This document shows positions 8,187-14,890 of a DNA stretch of 41,880 bases, one piece after another. The position numbers were made by a program, and so were the translations under genes. This stretch comes from Omnitrophica bacterium GWA2_41_15. Its GTDB lineage: Bacteria > Omnitrophota > Gorgyraeia > Gygaellales > UBA12090. How positions within the stretch are numbered: the first letter of the stretch is position 1; each line of letters starts with the position of its first letter. The notes under the pieces were generated by a model. The model saw only the letters and a list, made by a program, of their open reading frames with translations, was not told where the DNA came from and searched no databases. The stretch is from the NCBI GenBank assembly GCA_919902675.1, contig CAKKRH010000030.1, forward strand, positions 1 through 41,880, read 5' to 3'.

Positions 8187-8337
8187 AAACTCTAAACAAA
8201 CTCAAAATGATAAATTCAAAACTCAAATATAATGTTTTGGGTTTGGAAAATTTTTATTTTGGATTTGTTTAGGATTTATGGTTTAGTGTTTAGAGCTTAT
8301 CTTTTATGTTCAGTATTTAAAGTTTTAAATTCAAATT
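8187..8337. repeat. Family A repeat before gspI, twin of the one before gspJ
   Basis: It contains the family A blocks AAACTCTAAACAAACTC and GGATTTGTTTAGGATTTATG in opposite sense. It runs straight into the gspI start codon (AAATTATG). It matches 8753-8904 with about 7 differences by hand alignment. Bases 8153-8186 before it are further CTAAA-type heptads. No Shine-Dalgarno sequence is visible. Confidence 0.88.
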
Positions 8338-8727
8338 ATGAAGAAAGAAGCGCGCGGGTTTACCCTAATTGAGGTATTGGTTACTACCGCGGTTTTATCT
8401 TTAGGTATAGTGCTTATCTACCGGGCATTTTTTACCCTGCTGGATTCCTTTGGTTATTACAGCAATTATTTGAGGGTAGCTGCTTTTGCCGATGAAAAAC
8501 TCTGGCAGGCCCAGGACGCCTTAAGTTGTTTCGGCCCTGATGCCGGGGCAGGGTCCTCGGGCAGGCTGAATATCCAGAATAAGGATTTTAACTGGAGGCT
8601 TTCGGTTAGTCCGATTGAAGCGGAAAGCCTATACAGGATAGATTTGGCAGTAAGCTGGCGCCAAGGCCCCAGGACAAGAGAGCTTTCTAGAAACGGTTAC
8701 GCCTTGTATATCAAGAAAGAATCCTAA
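8338..8727 (+). CDS. gspI: Minor pseudopilin, GspI-like
   Basis: 129 residues. The leader MKKEARG is followed by FTLIEVLVTTAVLSLGIVLI, so this is a prepilin peptidase substrate with Glu at +5. The rest includes an ADEKLWQAQDAL segment, comparable to the helix after the hydrophobic core in GspI and PilV-like proteins, and a short beta-rich C-terminus. In type II systems GspI forms the pseudopilus tip with GspJ and GspK. The assignment rests mainly on position (after gspG, before a GspJ-like gene and gspK) and size. The start ATG directly follows a repeat, and the upstream context AAATTATG has no ribosome binding site. Confidence 0.78.
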   Translation: MKKEARGFTLIEVLVTTAVLSLGIVLIYRAFFTLLDSFGYYSNYLRVAAFADEKLWQAQDALSCFGPDAGAGSSGRLNIQNKDFNWRLSVSPIEAESLYRIDLAVSWRQGPRTRELSRNGYALYIKKES

Positions 8728-8752
8728 AAATAAACCCGAAACCCGAAACCCG

Positions 8753-8904
8753 AAACTCTAAACAAACTCAAAATGATAAACTCAAAACTCAAAATAAAAT
8801 GTTTTAGGTTTGGAAAATTTTTATTTTGGATTTGTTTAGGATTTATGGTTTAGTGTTTAGAGTTTATCTTTTATGTTCAGTATTTAGAGTTTTAAATTTA
8901 AATT
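8753..8904. repeat. Family A repeat before gspJ, twin of the one before gspI
   Basis: This is a direct near-copy of 8187-8337, including the long central stretch around GGAAAATTTTTATTTTGG and the terminal AAATTATG that supplies the start codon. The preceding 8728-8752 consists of AAACCCG heptads. Confidence 0.88.
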
Positions 8905-9480
8905 ATGAAGAAAACTGCTCCCGCGTTCACCCTCATTGAGCTGTGTTTAGTAAGCCTAATAGCTTCAGTGATCGGCCTGGCGGTGTATTTTACTTTTAGT
9001 AATGGGATGAGAATCTGGCAGAAGGCAAATCAGAAAGTTGTTGAGGAGGATTTAAGCATATTTTTTGACCGATTTGCATCAGATGTAAGAAGCTGCCTGA
9101 AATTTTCCGGCTTGGGTTTTTTAGGGACCAAGGAGAGACTTGAGATTGCTTCTTTAGTGGTGAGCCCTTATTTGAGAAATAAGACTATAGGCCGGGTGGC
9201 TTACTTTTATGAACCGAAGAGTAAAGCCTTATTCAGGGAGGAGAATGACCTCAGCCGGATATTCGAAGGCAAACAAGGAATAGCGAAAGGGATTTTAGAA
9301 AATTTAAATTCTTTGAAGTTCGGGTATTACTTTTATGATAAAGAGAAAAAAGAATATGTCTGGCTTGAGGATGCTACTCTTGAGGGATTGCCGCTGGCGG
9401 TGAGAATAGAATTTGAGCTTGACACTCAGGGTTCAGCCGGCAGGTTTGCCAGGACGGTGAGTATTCCTATCGGCGGATAG
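8905..9480 (+). CDS. gspJ: Minor pseudopilin, GspJ-like
   Basis: 191 residues. The leader MKKTAPA precedes FTLIELCLVSLIASVIGLAV, so the residue before the cleavage site is Ala where Gly is usual; prepilin peptidases also accept Ala. The following region (WQKANQKVVEEDLSIFFDRF) resembles the helix of GspJ, whose family often has a conserved FxRD-like stretch there. The C-terminal half is beta-rich. The size and the place between the GspI-like gene and gspK fit GspJ, a component of the pseudopilus tip. As with gspI, the start lacks a Shine-Dalgarno sequence and follows a repeat. Confidence 0.78.
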   Translation: MKKTAPAFTLIELCLVSLIASVIGLAVYFTFSNGMRIWQKANQKVVEEDLSIFFDRFASDVRSCLKFSGLGFLGTKERLEIASLVVSPYLRNKTIGRVAYFYEPKSKALFREENDLSRIFEGKQGIAKGILENLNSLKFGYYFYDKEKKEYVWLEDATLEGLPLAVRIEFELDTQGSAGRFARTVSIPIGG

Positions 9481-9483
9481 TTT

Positions 9484-9513
9484 AGTTGACGGTTGACAGA
9501 TGACAGTTCACAG
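9484..9513. repeat. AGTTSAC heptad array (family C)
   Basis: Four 7-nt units in tandem plus AG: AGTTGAC, GGTTGAC, AGATGAC and AGTTCAC. The array begins 3 nt after the gspJ stop. Bases 9514-9575 are AT-rich, with no clear partner arm. Confidence 0.8.
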
Positions 9514-9575
9514 AAAAAACATTCTTCCATTACGTGTTTTTGTATTAATTGTTGACTATTTTATATTTTGCGCTT

Positions 9576-10589
9576 ATGTCTTATAATTTAAAAGTAACAA
9601 GGGCAAGTATTTTACTGCTTGCTCTCTGGTCGCTTTCGCTCTTGACGGTATTTAGTGTGGCTTTAGGTTATGGCCTTAGGCAGAAACTCTCTTTAGTTAA
9701 ACGTATTGATGAGAGGGAAAGGCTGCGCCTTATCGCTGAGGCAGGTGTCCGGAAGGCTCTTTTTGAGCTGATAAGGCAGGAAACCGAAGGTTGCAACAGC
9801 CTAAAAGATCCTGTTAGTAATGACCCGGAACTGTTTAAAGACGCGCATCTTGAGGGAGGAAGCTTCTCGGTGTCATATAATTTTATGAACGAGCCGGAAG
9901 GAGTCTTGGAAACGCGCTATGGCTTATCGGATGAAGAAAGTAAAATTAATCTTAACGCCTCTGGACTCGCGGTGTTGAAAAATCTTTTCGCCGCCGTCGG
10001 ACTTGATGAGGTTGAGGCCCAGGAATTGGCGGCTTCAATAGTTGATTGGCGGGATAAAGACAGTCAGCTTTCCATACCCTTAGGCAGTGCCGAAGACCCT
10101 TATTATCACGGATTGCCTTATCCTTATGAGGCCAAAGATTCCGAGTTTGAGTCTTTGGATGAGCTTTTATTGGTTAAGGGAATGAGGCAGGAGATATTGG
10201 AGAAGCTAAAAGATTATGTTACGGTGTCCTCCGCGGGCAGAATAAACATTAATACCGCGAGTTCGCTTGTGCTTATATCACTGGGCCTGGACGAGGATAC
10301 CGCGGATAAAATCATCCGCCACCGAAGCGCGGATGACGGCATCTTAGGCAATGAAGACGATAATGTCTTTCTGAAAACTTCCGATATAGTGCCTCATCTA
10401 AGCCAGGCTTTCCCTTTAAGCGATTCCCAAATCTCAAAACTTACCATTGTGATTGATCAGGGCTTAGATGTCTATTCCAACAATTTTATGATTAAAAGCA
10501 CCGCCGGGCTGAATAATAGGAAGGCAGAACTAAAAGTGGTGTGTATAGCCGATATATTCGGAAAAATCCTCTATTGGCGAGAAGGATAG
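9576..10589 (+). CDS. gspK: Type II secretion protein GspK
   Basis: 337 residues from ATG 9576; an upstream in-frame TTG at 9549 lies in AT-rich non-coding sequence and is less likely. The N-terminus, RASILLLALWSLSLLTV, is the GspK version of the pseudopilin helix, without the usual Glu5. The large globular part contains SIVDWRDKDSQLS, characteristic of the alpha domain of GspK. It also contains a helix-hairpin-helix-like segment, GRININTASSLVLISLG. GspK caps the pseudopilus with I and J. The length fits the family (about 300-340). It follows gspJ and precedes the gspL-like gene, as in classical gsp operons. Confidence 0.9.
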   Translation: MSYNLKVTRASILLLALWSLSLLTVFSVALGYGLRQKLSLVKRIDERERLRLIAEAGVRKALFELIRQETEGCNSLKDPVSNDPELFKDAHLEGGSFSVSYNFMNEPEGVLETRYGLSDEESKINLNASGLAVLKNLFAAVGLDEVEAQELAASIVDWRDKDSQLSIPLGSAEDPYYHGLPYPYEAKDSEFESLDELLLVKGMRQEILEKLKDYVTVSSAGRININTASSLVLISLGLDEDTADKIIRHRSADDGILGNEDDNVFLKTSDIVPHLSQAFPLSDSQISKLTIVIDQGLDVYSNNFMIKSTAGLNNRKAELKVVCIADIFGKILYWREG

Positions 10590-10592
10590 TTT

Positions 10593-10622
10593 AGTTCACG
10601 GTTCACAGTTAACAGTTCATAG
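10593..10622. repeat. AGTTCAC heptad array (family C)
   Basis: Tandem 7-nt units AGTTCAC, GGTTCAC, AGTTAAC and AGTTCAT plus AG fill nearly the whole 45-nt gap between gspK and the gspL-like gene. The sequence AGTTCACGGTTCACAGTTAA also contains internal self-complementarity (GTTAAC). Confidence 0.82.
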
Positions 10623-10634
10623 TAATTAAGAACT

Positions 10635-12104
10635 ATGTTTAAAGCCCTTACTCAGAAATTAAATCACTTAAAGCGTAAGACAGGCGAATTGGTGAGCCTT
10701 AGTCTGGGAAACTCTTTAACCATTGCTTCTGCCACATCCCTCAGCAAAAAGGAAATATCCGGAATCTTCTCTAAGAATATTAACAGCTTAAACGATGATG
10801 AAATCTCCAAGATAATCAAACAAGGTTTCACCGAATTAAAAATTAAGAATCCCAAGATAATATGCGTGATAACTTCGCAGTTGGCTATTACCAAAAACAT
10901 TGAGATACCCTCTACTGACCCCCAGGAAATAAAGGAGATTATCAATCTCCAGGCCGGCCGCCACACTCCTTACGCGCGCGAGGAGATAATCATTGATCAT
11001 ATCAATATCGGAACTTATAAGAACAGCTATACTAAGATTTTGCTGGTGATAGTGGCGCGCGCCGCGGTAAAAAGGCACTACGAAATCTTAGCTAAAATAG
11101 GCCTAAAGCCGGAAAAGGTTTTTTTTGCCCCTGAGGCGCTTGGCCTGGCTTCTTCAAAGATGCTGAAAGTTGAAAGCGATAACAGTCCTTTGAGCCTTGT
11201 CCATATTGATGAGACGGTAACCGATTTTACGGTAATTTTCAAAAGAAAACCGTTGTTTATCCGCAGTATTCCGATAGGGATACAAAGTTTTGAGCTGGAT
11301 AAAGATAAAAATGAGTTAAGATTTGCCGATGAGCTTAAGAAATCCATAGAATCATATCAAAGCGAAGGGATCGCGGATGTCCCCTCCAGGTTTATCCTTA
11401 CCGGAGCTATCGAGAAACTTTCCGGTTTATCCGAGGTGTTGAGCAATTCGCGCGTCCCGCTAAAAACAACCGCTTATCTGGGCGGATTTCATCTGTATCC
11501 GGAGGCCTTGAAATCGCTTTCGCTCACCCCGCGCGTTTCTTTTCTTAATGTGATTGCCGGACTCTTTTTCTCCGATGAATTGAAAGTGGATTTGGTTCCC
11601 GAGGAGGTAAGATTAGCCAGGGCGCTTGAAGAAAGAGGAAGGGAACTTATAAAAATAGGAATTTTTGTCCTGGCGGTATTTGTTTTGGTATTTTTCATAC
11701 TCTTAAGCAACATATTCTTTAAGAGCGCGTATTTAAAAAACTTAGAAGTTAGATACGCGCCGATGATTGGTGAGTCTGATAAATTAGAAAAAGATTATGC
11801 CAGGGTCTCAACCATCAGGCATTATTTAGAAAACCGCGGGTATTCCCTGGAGGTATTGACTGAGCTCCACCGGCTGACTCCGCTGGAAATTGCCCTTACT
11901 GATATTCGTTTGGATGAGCAGAGAAAATTTTCCATCAAGGGAACCGCCGAGGCGATGTCGGTAGTTTTTTCTTTCGTGGATAACATGGAGAAATCCAGCT
12001 ACTTCAAGGATGTAAAAACCAAATATACCACAAAAAGAAGGGATGGCTTGAAAGAATTTACCGATTTTGAGATAACCGCGGCCATTGATAGAGGAGAAGA
12101 ATAG
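10635..12104 (+). CDS. gspL: GspL/PilM-like inner-membrane assembly protein
   Basis: 489 residues. Residues about 10-320 resemble the actin-like cytoplasmic fold of PilM and GspL, with blocks such as SLGNSLTIA, IHIDETVTDFTVIF-like LVHIDETVTDFTVIF, and PIGIQSFELD. A single transmembrane helix follows at about 341-361. After it comes a periplasmic part of about 125 residues with a ferredoxin-like PilN/GspL pattern (LTELHRLTPLEIALTDIRLD). It thus combines PilM-like and PilN-like parts in one chain, as GspL does. GspL links the cytoplasmic ATPase GspE, not encoded here, to the inner-membrane platform. The next gene starts 3 nt after its stop and encodes the expected partner GspM. Confidence 0.85.
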   Translation: MFKALTQKLNHLKRKTGELVSLSLGNSLTIASATSLSKKEISGIFSKNINSLNDDEISKIIKQGFTELKIKNPKIICVITSQLAITKNIEIPSTDPQEIKEIINLQAGRHTPYAREEIIIDHINIGTYKNSYTKILLVIVARAAVKRHYEILAKIGLKPEKVFFAPEALGLASSKMLKVESDNSPLSLVHIDETVTDFTVIFKRKPLFIRSIPIGIQSFELDKDKNELRFADELKKSIESYQSEGIADVPSRFILTGAIEKLSGLSEVLSNSRVPLKTTAYLGGFHLYPEALKSLSLTPRVSFLNVIAGLFFSDELKVDLVPEEVRLARALEERGRELIKIGIFVLAVFVLVFFILLSNIFFKSAYLKNLEVRYAPMIGESDKLEKDYARVSTIRHYLENRGYSLEVLTELHRLTPLEIALTDIRLDEQRKFSIKGTAEAMSVVFSFVDNMEKSSYFKDVKTKYTTKRRDGLKEFTDFEITAAIDRGEE

Positions 12105-12107
12105 CTG

Positions 12108-12665
12108 ATGCTTAAATTTACACGGTCTTTTCAGGCGTTTTTTTTGCGTCTATCCAAGAGGGAAAAATTTATTTTTTACGGCGCGCTGTTCTTCGTTTCT
12201 CTTACTCTGCTTGATCAGCTGGTGGTGTCTCCGGTATTTTCTAAAATTAAATTTTTGGACGCCGAAATAAAGGATAGAGAAACCTTGATAAAAAGCAGCC
12301 TGAAAATAGTTACTCAAAAAGAAAGGATACTCTCAGCCCGGAATAAATACAGCTACCTCTCCAGCGGTTTCACCTCAAGCGATACCGAGGTAACTTCTTT
12401 ATTGAAAGAGATAGAAGGGATGAGTAATAAAAGTTCAGTGTATCTTGTGGATATGAAACCGGCAGCTATCAAGGGGGGCTCTTCCGAGAAGTTTATGATA
12501 TCCTTAAGCTGTGAGGCCCAGATGGAGCAATTAGTTGATTTTATGTATAATATAGAAAATTCGGATAAACTTTTGATGATTGAGAAATACCAGATCAGCC
12601 CCAAGTCCAAAGAATCAAGCGTGGCCAAATGCGTTATGTCTATATCAAAGATAGTAATACCCTAA
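12108..12665 (+). CDS. gspM: GspM/PilO-like inner-membrane protein
   Basis: 185 residues. A short cytoplasmic N-terminus with the typical LSKREKFIFYGALF segment leads into one transmembrane helix (about 22-40). A periplasmic coiled coil (about 45-85) and a ferredoxin-like end domain (about 100-185) follow. This is the GspM/PilO layout, whose partner is GspL/PilN in the inner-membrane platform. The AGAGGAGAAGAATAGCTG just before the ATG supplies a good ribosome binding site. It is the last gene of the secretion cluster; gspC, D, E, F, H and N are not in the window. Confidence 0.84.
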   Translation: MLKFTRSFQAFFLRLSKREKFIFYGALFFVSLTLLDQLVVSPVFSKIKFLDAEIKDRETLIKSSLKIVTQKERILSARNKYSYLSSGFTSSDTEVTSLLKEIEGMSNKSSVYLVDMKPAAIKGGSSEKFMISLSCEAQMEQLVDFMYNIENSDKLLMIEKYQISPKSKESSVAKCVMSISKIVIP

Positions 12666-12681
12666 AAAAATGAATAATAAA

Positions 12682-12695
12682 TATCGAATATCGAA
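12682..12695. repeat. TATCGAA heptad doublet (family H)
   Basis: Two exact tandem TATCGAA units lie just after the secretion cluster. The same word with one variant occurs at 24214-24227. Confidence 0.65.
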
Positions 12696-12714
12696 TAAAA
12701 TTTTAAAAAAAAAC

Positions 12715-12742
12715 TTGACAAAAGTTTTTTTTGTATTAAACT
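12715..12742 (+). promoter_or_regulatory. Candidate sigma-70-type promoter for the tRNA-Thr/rpmG/secE block
   Basis: A perfect TTGACA (12715-12720) is followed after 16 nt by TAAACT (12737-12742), which matches the -10 consensus at four of six positions. A transcript would start near 12749. The site lies after the last secretion gene and before the tRNA-Thr gene, where a new transcription unit is expected. The AT-rich surroundings make chance matches easier, so the -10 choice is tentative. Confidence 0.5.
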
Positions 12743-12748
12743 TATGAT

Positions 12749-13045
12749 TCCGCTGTAAATGCTTATCGCTATCGGCGTGGAAAAATAGCCGGCTTTCGCG
12801 GGGTAGAAATAAGCGCAACAAAACAGTCGGGCATTAAAGAGAAAGCCGGACAAGGCCAGCAAAATAAGATCGAATCAACTCCAAGATAAGGATTGCGCGA
12901 AGAAATGTAATTCTTGCAAAGGGTAGGTTTTTGTTTCTTTTGCTCCGCTGGTTATAGCAGGTAAAAAAGGAATTAGGCTTGCGTATAGCAATGCCTATTA
13001 AGTTTAACATGGGATTGCGATGCCAGGGCGGGGCAATGGCTCTAC
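12749..13045 (+). other. Unassigned non-coding stretch with RNA-like pairing
   Basis: There is no convincing coding frame in this stretch. Several exact or near-exact pairings are visible. CCGCTGT (12750) pairs with ACAGTCGG (12823) with one bulge, and GCTTAT (12761) pairs with ATAAGC (12809). CCGGCTTTC (12789) pairs with GAAAGCCGG (12841), which crosses the first two as a pseudoknot would. TTGC and AAGAA (12893-12904) pair with TTCTT and GCAA (12911-12919). TAGGCTTGC (12974) pairs with GCAA and GCCTA (12988-12997). It lies between a promoter-like site and tRNA-Thr. I do not recognise tmRNA, RNase P, SRP or 6S signatures. It may be a small RNA or a structured leader. Confidence 0.4.
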
Positions 13046-13054
13046 TTATCTCAC

Positions 13055-13075
13055 CATCCTGAGCCTGTCGAAGGA
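13055..13075. repeat. GAGCCTGTCGAAGGA-type dispersed repeat half-site
   Basis: The 21-nt word CATCCTGAGCCTGTCGAAGGA has the wording of a repeat often seen between genes in unrelated bacteria (general recollection, not searched). It is a short inverted repeat (TCCT and AGGA). It lies 32 nt before tRNA-Thr. Confidence 0.6.
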
Positions 13076-13107
13076 GCCACCCGGAGTGAAAAAGCGGTTA
13101 ACAATCT

Positions 13108-13180
13108 GCTGGAGTAGCTCAGTTGGTAGAGCACGTCCTTGGTAAGGACGGGGTCACGGGTTCGATTCCCGTCTCCAGCT
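13108..13180 (+). tRNA. tRNA-Thr (anticodon GGT)
   Basis: A complete cloverleaf. The acceptor stem is GCTGGAG with CTCCAGC, and the discriminator is T. The D arm includes AGTTGGTAGA. The anticodon stem is CGTCC with GGACG, and the loop TTGGTAA gives anticodon GGT. The T arm is ACGGG TTCGATT CCCGT. CCA is not encoded. The next genes are rpmG and tRNA-Trp; a tRNA-Thr near secE, nusG and the ribosomal operon is common. Confidence 0.97.
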
Positions 13181-13209
13181 TAAATTCGCGCCTAAAAGCG
13201 CGAATTTAA
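13180..13209. repeat. Perfect 12-bp hairpin after tRNA-Thr
   Basis: TTAAATTCGCGC pairs exactly with GCGCGAATTTAA around the 6-nt loop CTAAAA. The first base is the tRNA discriminator. It lacks a T-run, so it is more likely a processing signal or repeat than an intrinsic terminator. The word AATTCGCGCCTAAAA recurs before rpsJ at 28683-28697. Confidence 0.85.
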
Positions 13210-13236
13210 TCCTGAGGAGCTACAGTGACGAAGGAT
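13209..13236. repeat. Short GAGGAGC/GACGAAG palindrome
   Basis: It begins ATCCTGAGGAGC and ends GTGACGAAGGAT, with outer arms ATCCT and AGGAT. It shares the core GAGGAGC-ACAG-GACGAAG with the palindrome at 1206-1278. It lies 16 nt before rpmG. Confidence 0.7.
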
Positions 13237-13252
13237 CTTAACATTTAAAAAG

Positions 13253-13402
13253 ATGCGTGAAACTATAACCTTGGAATGCTCGGTTTGTAAAAACCGTAAT
13301 TATACTACCACCAGAAATAAGAAGATACATCAGGATAAGCTTCTTTTGAGCAAACACTGCAGATTTTGCCGTAAACATACAGAACATAAAGAAATAAAGT
13401 AG
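13253..13402 (+). CDS. rpmG: 50S ribosomal protein L33 (zinc-ribbon form)
   Basis: 49 residues, starting [20 protein letters not shown]. Cysteines at 9, 12, 36 and 39 make the two CxxC knuckles of the zinc-binding (C+) L33 type. The family length is 49-55. L33 sits near the tRNA exit site of the large subunit. The gene lies between tRNA-Thr and tRNA-Trp, the classic position ahead of secE and nusG. No strong ribosome binding site is visible; the nearest purine-rich word is AAGGAT about 17 nt upstream. Confidence 0.95.
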   Translation: MRETITLECSVCKNRNYTTTRNKKIHQDKLLLSKHCRFCRKHTEHKEIK

Positions 13403-13406
13403 TTCT

Positions 13407-13429
13407 AGTTCACAGTTGGCAGTTCACAG
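13407..13429. repeat. AGTTCAC heptad array (family C)
   Basis: Units AGTTCAC, AGTTGGC and AGTTCAC plus AG begin 4 nt after the rpmG stop, in the gap before tRNA-Trp. Confidence 0.75.
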
Positions 13430-13463
13430 AGATAGACCGTATCTTTTTTTTAAGGCAAGGCTT

Positions 13464-13534
13464 AGGAGCGTCGGTTAATGGCAAACCACCGGTCTCCAAA
13501 ACCGGGACTGCAGGTTCGAGCCCTGCCGCTCCTG
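13464..13534 (+). tRNA. tRNA-Trp (anticodon CCA)
   Basis: The acceptor stem is AGGAGCG with CGCTCCT, and the discriminator is G. The anticodon stem is CCGGT with ACCGG, and the loop CTCCAAA gives anticodon CCA. The T arm contains CAGG TTCGAGC CCTG. The 3' CCA is not encoded. tRNA-Trp directly before secE is a common bacterial arrangement. Confidence 0.96.
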
Positions 13535-13575
13535 GTAATTTAAGGAAAGAAACCGGATTAGATATAATAATAAGG

Positions 13576-13761
13576 ATGATAAAAAAGACTAAAAAATTTT
13601 TGAGTGAAGTAAAAGTGGAATTAAGCAAGGTTTCCTGGTCAACCCGTACCGAATTGATCGGAGCCACAGGCGCGGTCATGACAGTTACCTTGATTATGGC
13701 GATATATATCGGAGTTGTGGATTTGTGCCTGTCTAAAATGTTTACCTATTTTATAAAATGA
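13576..13761 (+). CDS. secE: Preprotein translocase subunit SecE
   Basis: 61 residues, the minimal single-helix form. An amphipathic N-terminus (FLSEVKVELSKVSWSTRTEL) carries the conserved VSWPxR-like block, here VSWSTR. One transmembrane helix follows (about 30-52). SecE clamps SecY (encoded at 38468) in the inner membrane. The start follows GATATAATAATAAGG, so AAGG is a weak site 3-6 nt upstream. The end overlaps nusG by 4 nt (ATGA), the standard secE-nusG pair. Confidence 0.95.
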   Translation: MIKKTKKFLSEVKVELSKVSWSTRTELIGATGAVMTVTLIMAIYIGVVDLCLSKMFTYFIK

Positions 13762-14285
13762 AAAAGTGGTACGTGGTCCATACCCAGACCGGTGTTGAGG
13801 AAAAGGTAAAAGCAAATTTAGAAAAACGTATATTAAGTTCGCAGGATAAGGATTCTTTTGGCCAGGTAATGATTCCTACAGAGCAGATTTCTGAGATTAG
13901 AAGCGGCAAGAAAAGAGTAACCCAAAGAAAATTCTTTCCGGGATATTTATTGGTAGAGATGGATTTGAATGACGCCAGTTATCTTCTGGTAAAGACTGCT
14001 CCCGGGGTAACCGGTTTTATAGGCCTAGGAAGACAGCCTTCATCTTTACCTGACGAAGAAGTAAAGGGCATTCTTAAGAAATCCGAGGATACGCAGGCTA
14101 AGCCCAGCCCGAAGATTGTTTTCGCCAAAGATGAGCAGGTGAGGGTTACCGAAGGGCCGTTTGTTAATTTCAACGGAACCATTGAAGAGGTTCGTCCTGA
14201 AAAAGGAAAGTTGAAGGTCGCGGTTTCTATTTTTGGCCGGGCAACACCGGTTGAGTTAGAGTATTGGCAGGTGGAAAAAGTATAA
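13758..14285 (+). CDS. nusG: Transcription termination/antitermination factor NusG
   Basis: 175 residues, the normal length. The NGN domain (about 1-115) starts KKWYVVHTQTGVEEKVKANL and includes RKFFPGYLLVEMDL. The C-terminal KOW domain (about 125-175) has DEQVRVTEGPFVNFNGTIEEV. NusG binds RNA polymerase through the clamp and links transcription to Rho or to the ribosomal protein S10. It is translationally coupled to secE. A 179-nt repeat-bearing gap separates it from rplK. Confidence 0.97.
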   Translation: MKKWYVVHTQTGVEEKVKANLEKRILSSQDKDSFGQVMIPTEQISEIRSGKKRVTQRKFFPGYLLVEMDLNDASYLLVKTAPGVTGFIGLGRQPSSLPDEEVKGILKKSEDTQAKPSPKIVFAKDEQVRVTEGPFVNFNGTIEEVRPEKGKLKVAVSIFGRATPVELEYWQVEKV

Positions 14286-14313
14286 TACCGAGTAACAAAA
14301 TTAGAGTAAAATT

Positions 14314-14457
14314 ATAAATCCTAAATCCGAAACCATAAACCCTAAACAAACCCAAATGTCAAAACTTAAAACCCAAAACAAAAAATAAGAAATAAACCTT
14401 TGTGTTTTGAGTTTATAGTTTCGGATTTGTTTAGAATTTAGGGTTTAGGGTTTGAAT
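14314..14457. repeat. Family A heptad palindrome before rplK
   Basis: The left arm is built of AAATCCT, AAACCAT and AAACAAACC-like words. The right arm has TTTCGGATTTGTTTAGAATT and ends in TTTAGGG twice. The internal layout (AAATGTC, then AAAAC words, then GTGTTTTGAGTTTAT) resembles 30840-30987 in the same orientation, so the two look like diverged copies. It ends 8 nt before the rplK start. Confidence 0.85.
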
Positions 14458-14464
14458 TATTAAA

Positions 14465-14890
14465 ATGGCTAAGAAAATAGTCGCGCAAATTAAACTGCAT
14501 GTTCCCGCGGGGCAGGCTAATCCGGCTCCTCCGGTTGGCCCGGCATTAGGCCAGCACGGCGTGAATATAATGCAGTTCTGTAAACAATTCAACGACCAGA
14601 CTAAGGGCAGAGAAGGCCTGATCCTTCCGGCGGTAATCAGCGTATACGAGGATAAAACATTTACTTTCATAATCAAAAGTCCGCCTAGCTCGGTCCTGCT
14701 TAAAAGGGCGGCAAATATCGCCAAGGCTTCAGGCCAGGCGGGAAAAGAAAAGATTGGGACTGTTACCCGTAAGCAGGTGGAAGAAATAGTAAATTTAAAA
14801 TTAAAAGACTTGAATTGCAGCGATATAAAACAGGCGTTCAAGGTAATCGCGGGCACGGCCAGAAGCATGGGCATCGCGGTTGAGGGATAA
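14465..14890 (+). CDS. rplK: 50S ribosomal protein L11
   Basis: 141 residues, the normal length. The N-terminal domain has [20 protein letters not shown] and [13 protein letters not shown]. The C-terminal domain, which binds 23S rRNA at the GTPase centre, ends [19 protein letters not shown]. The start context is TTATTAAAATG with no Shine-Dalgarno sequence. rplA begins at the next base after its stop. Confidence 0.97.
   Translation: MAKKIVAQIKLHVPAGQANPAPPVGPALGQHGVNIMQFCKQFNDQTKGREGLILPAVISVYEDKTFTFIIKSPPSSVLLKRAANIAKASGQAGKEKIGTVTRKQVEEIVNLKLKDLNCSDIKQAFKVIAGTARSMGIAVEG

Noticed and set aside
12662-12862. Minus-strand open frame of 66 codons after gspM
   Set aside because: It has no family features or ribosome binding site and overlaps the promoter-like and structured region.
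12749-13045. tmRNA, RNase P RNA, SRP RNA or 6S RNA
   Set aside because: None of the conserved landmarks I know for these RNAs (tRNA-like ends, the RNase P GAGGAAAGTCC block, the SRP GGAAGGAAGCAGC loop) is present.
14434-14456. TTTAGGG units resembling telomere repeats
   Set aside because: Only two adjacent copies, and they are part of the degenerate TTTAG-type heptads of the family A right arm.
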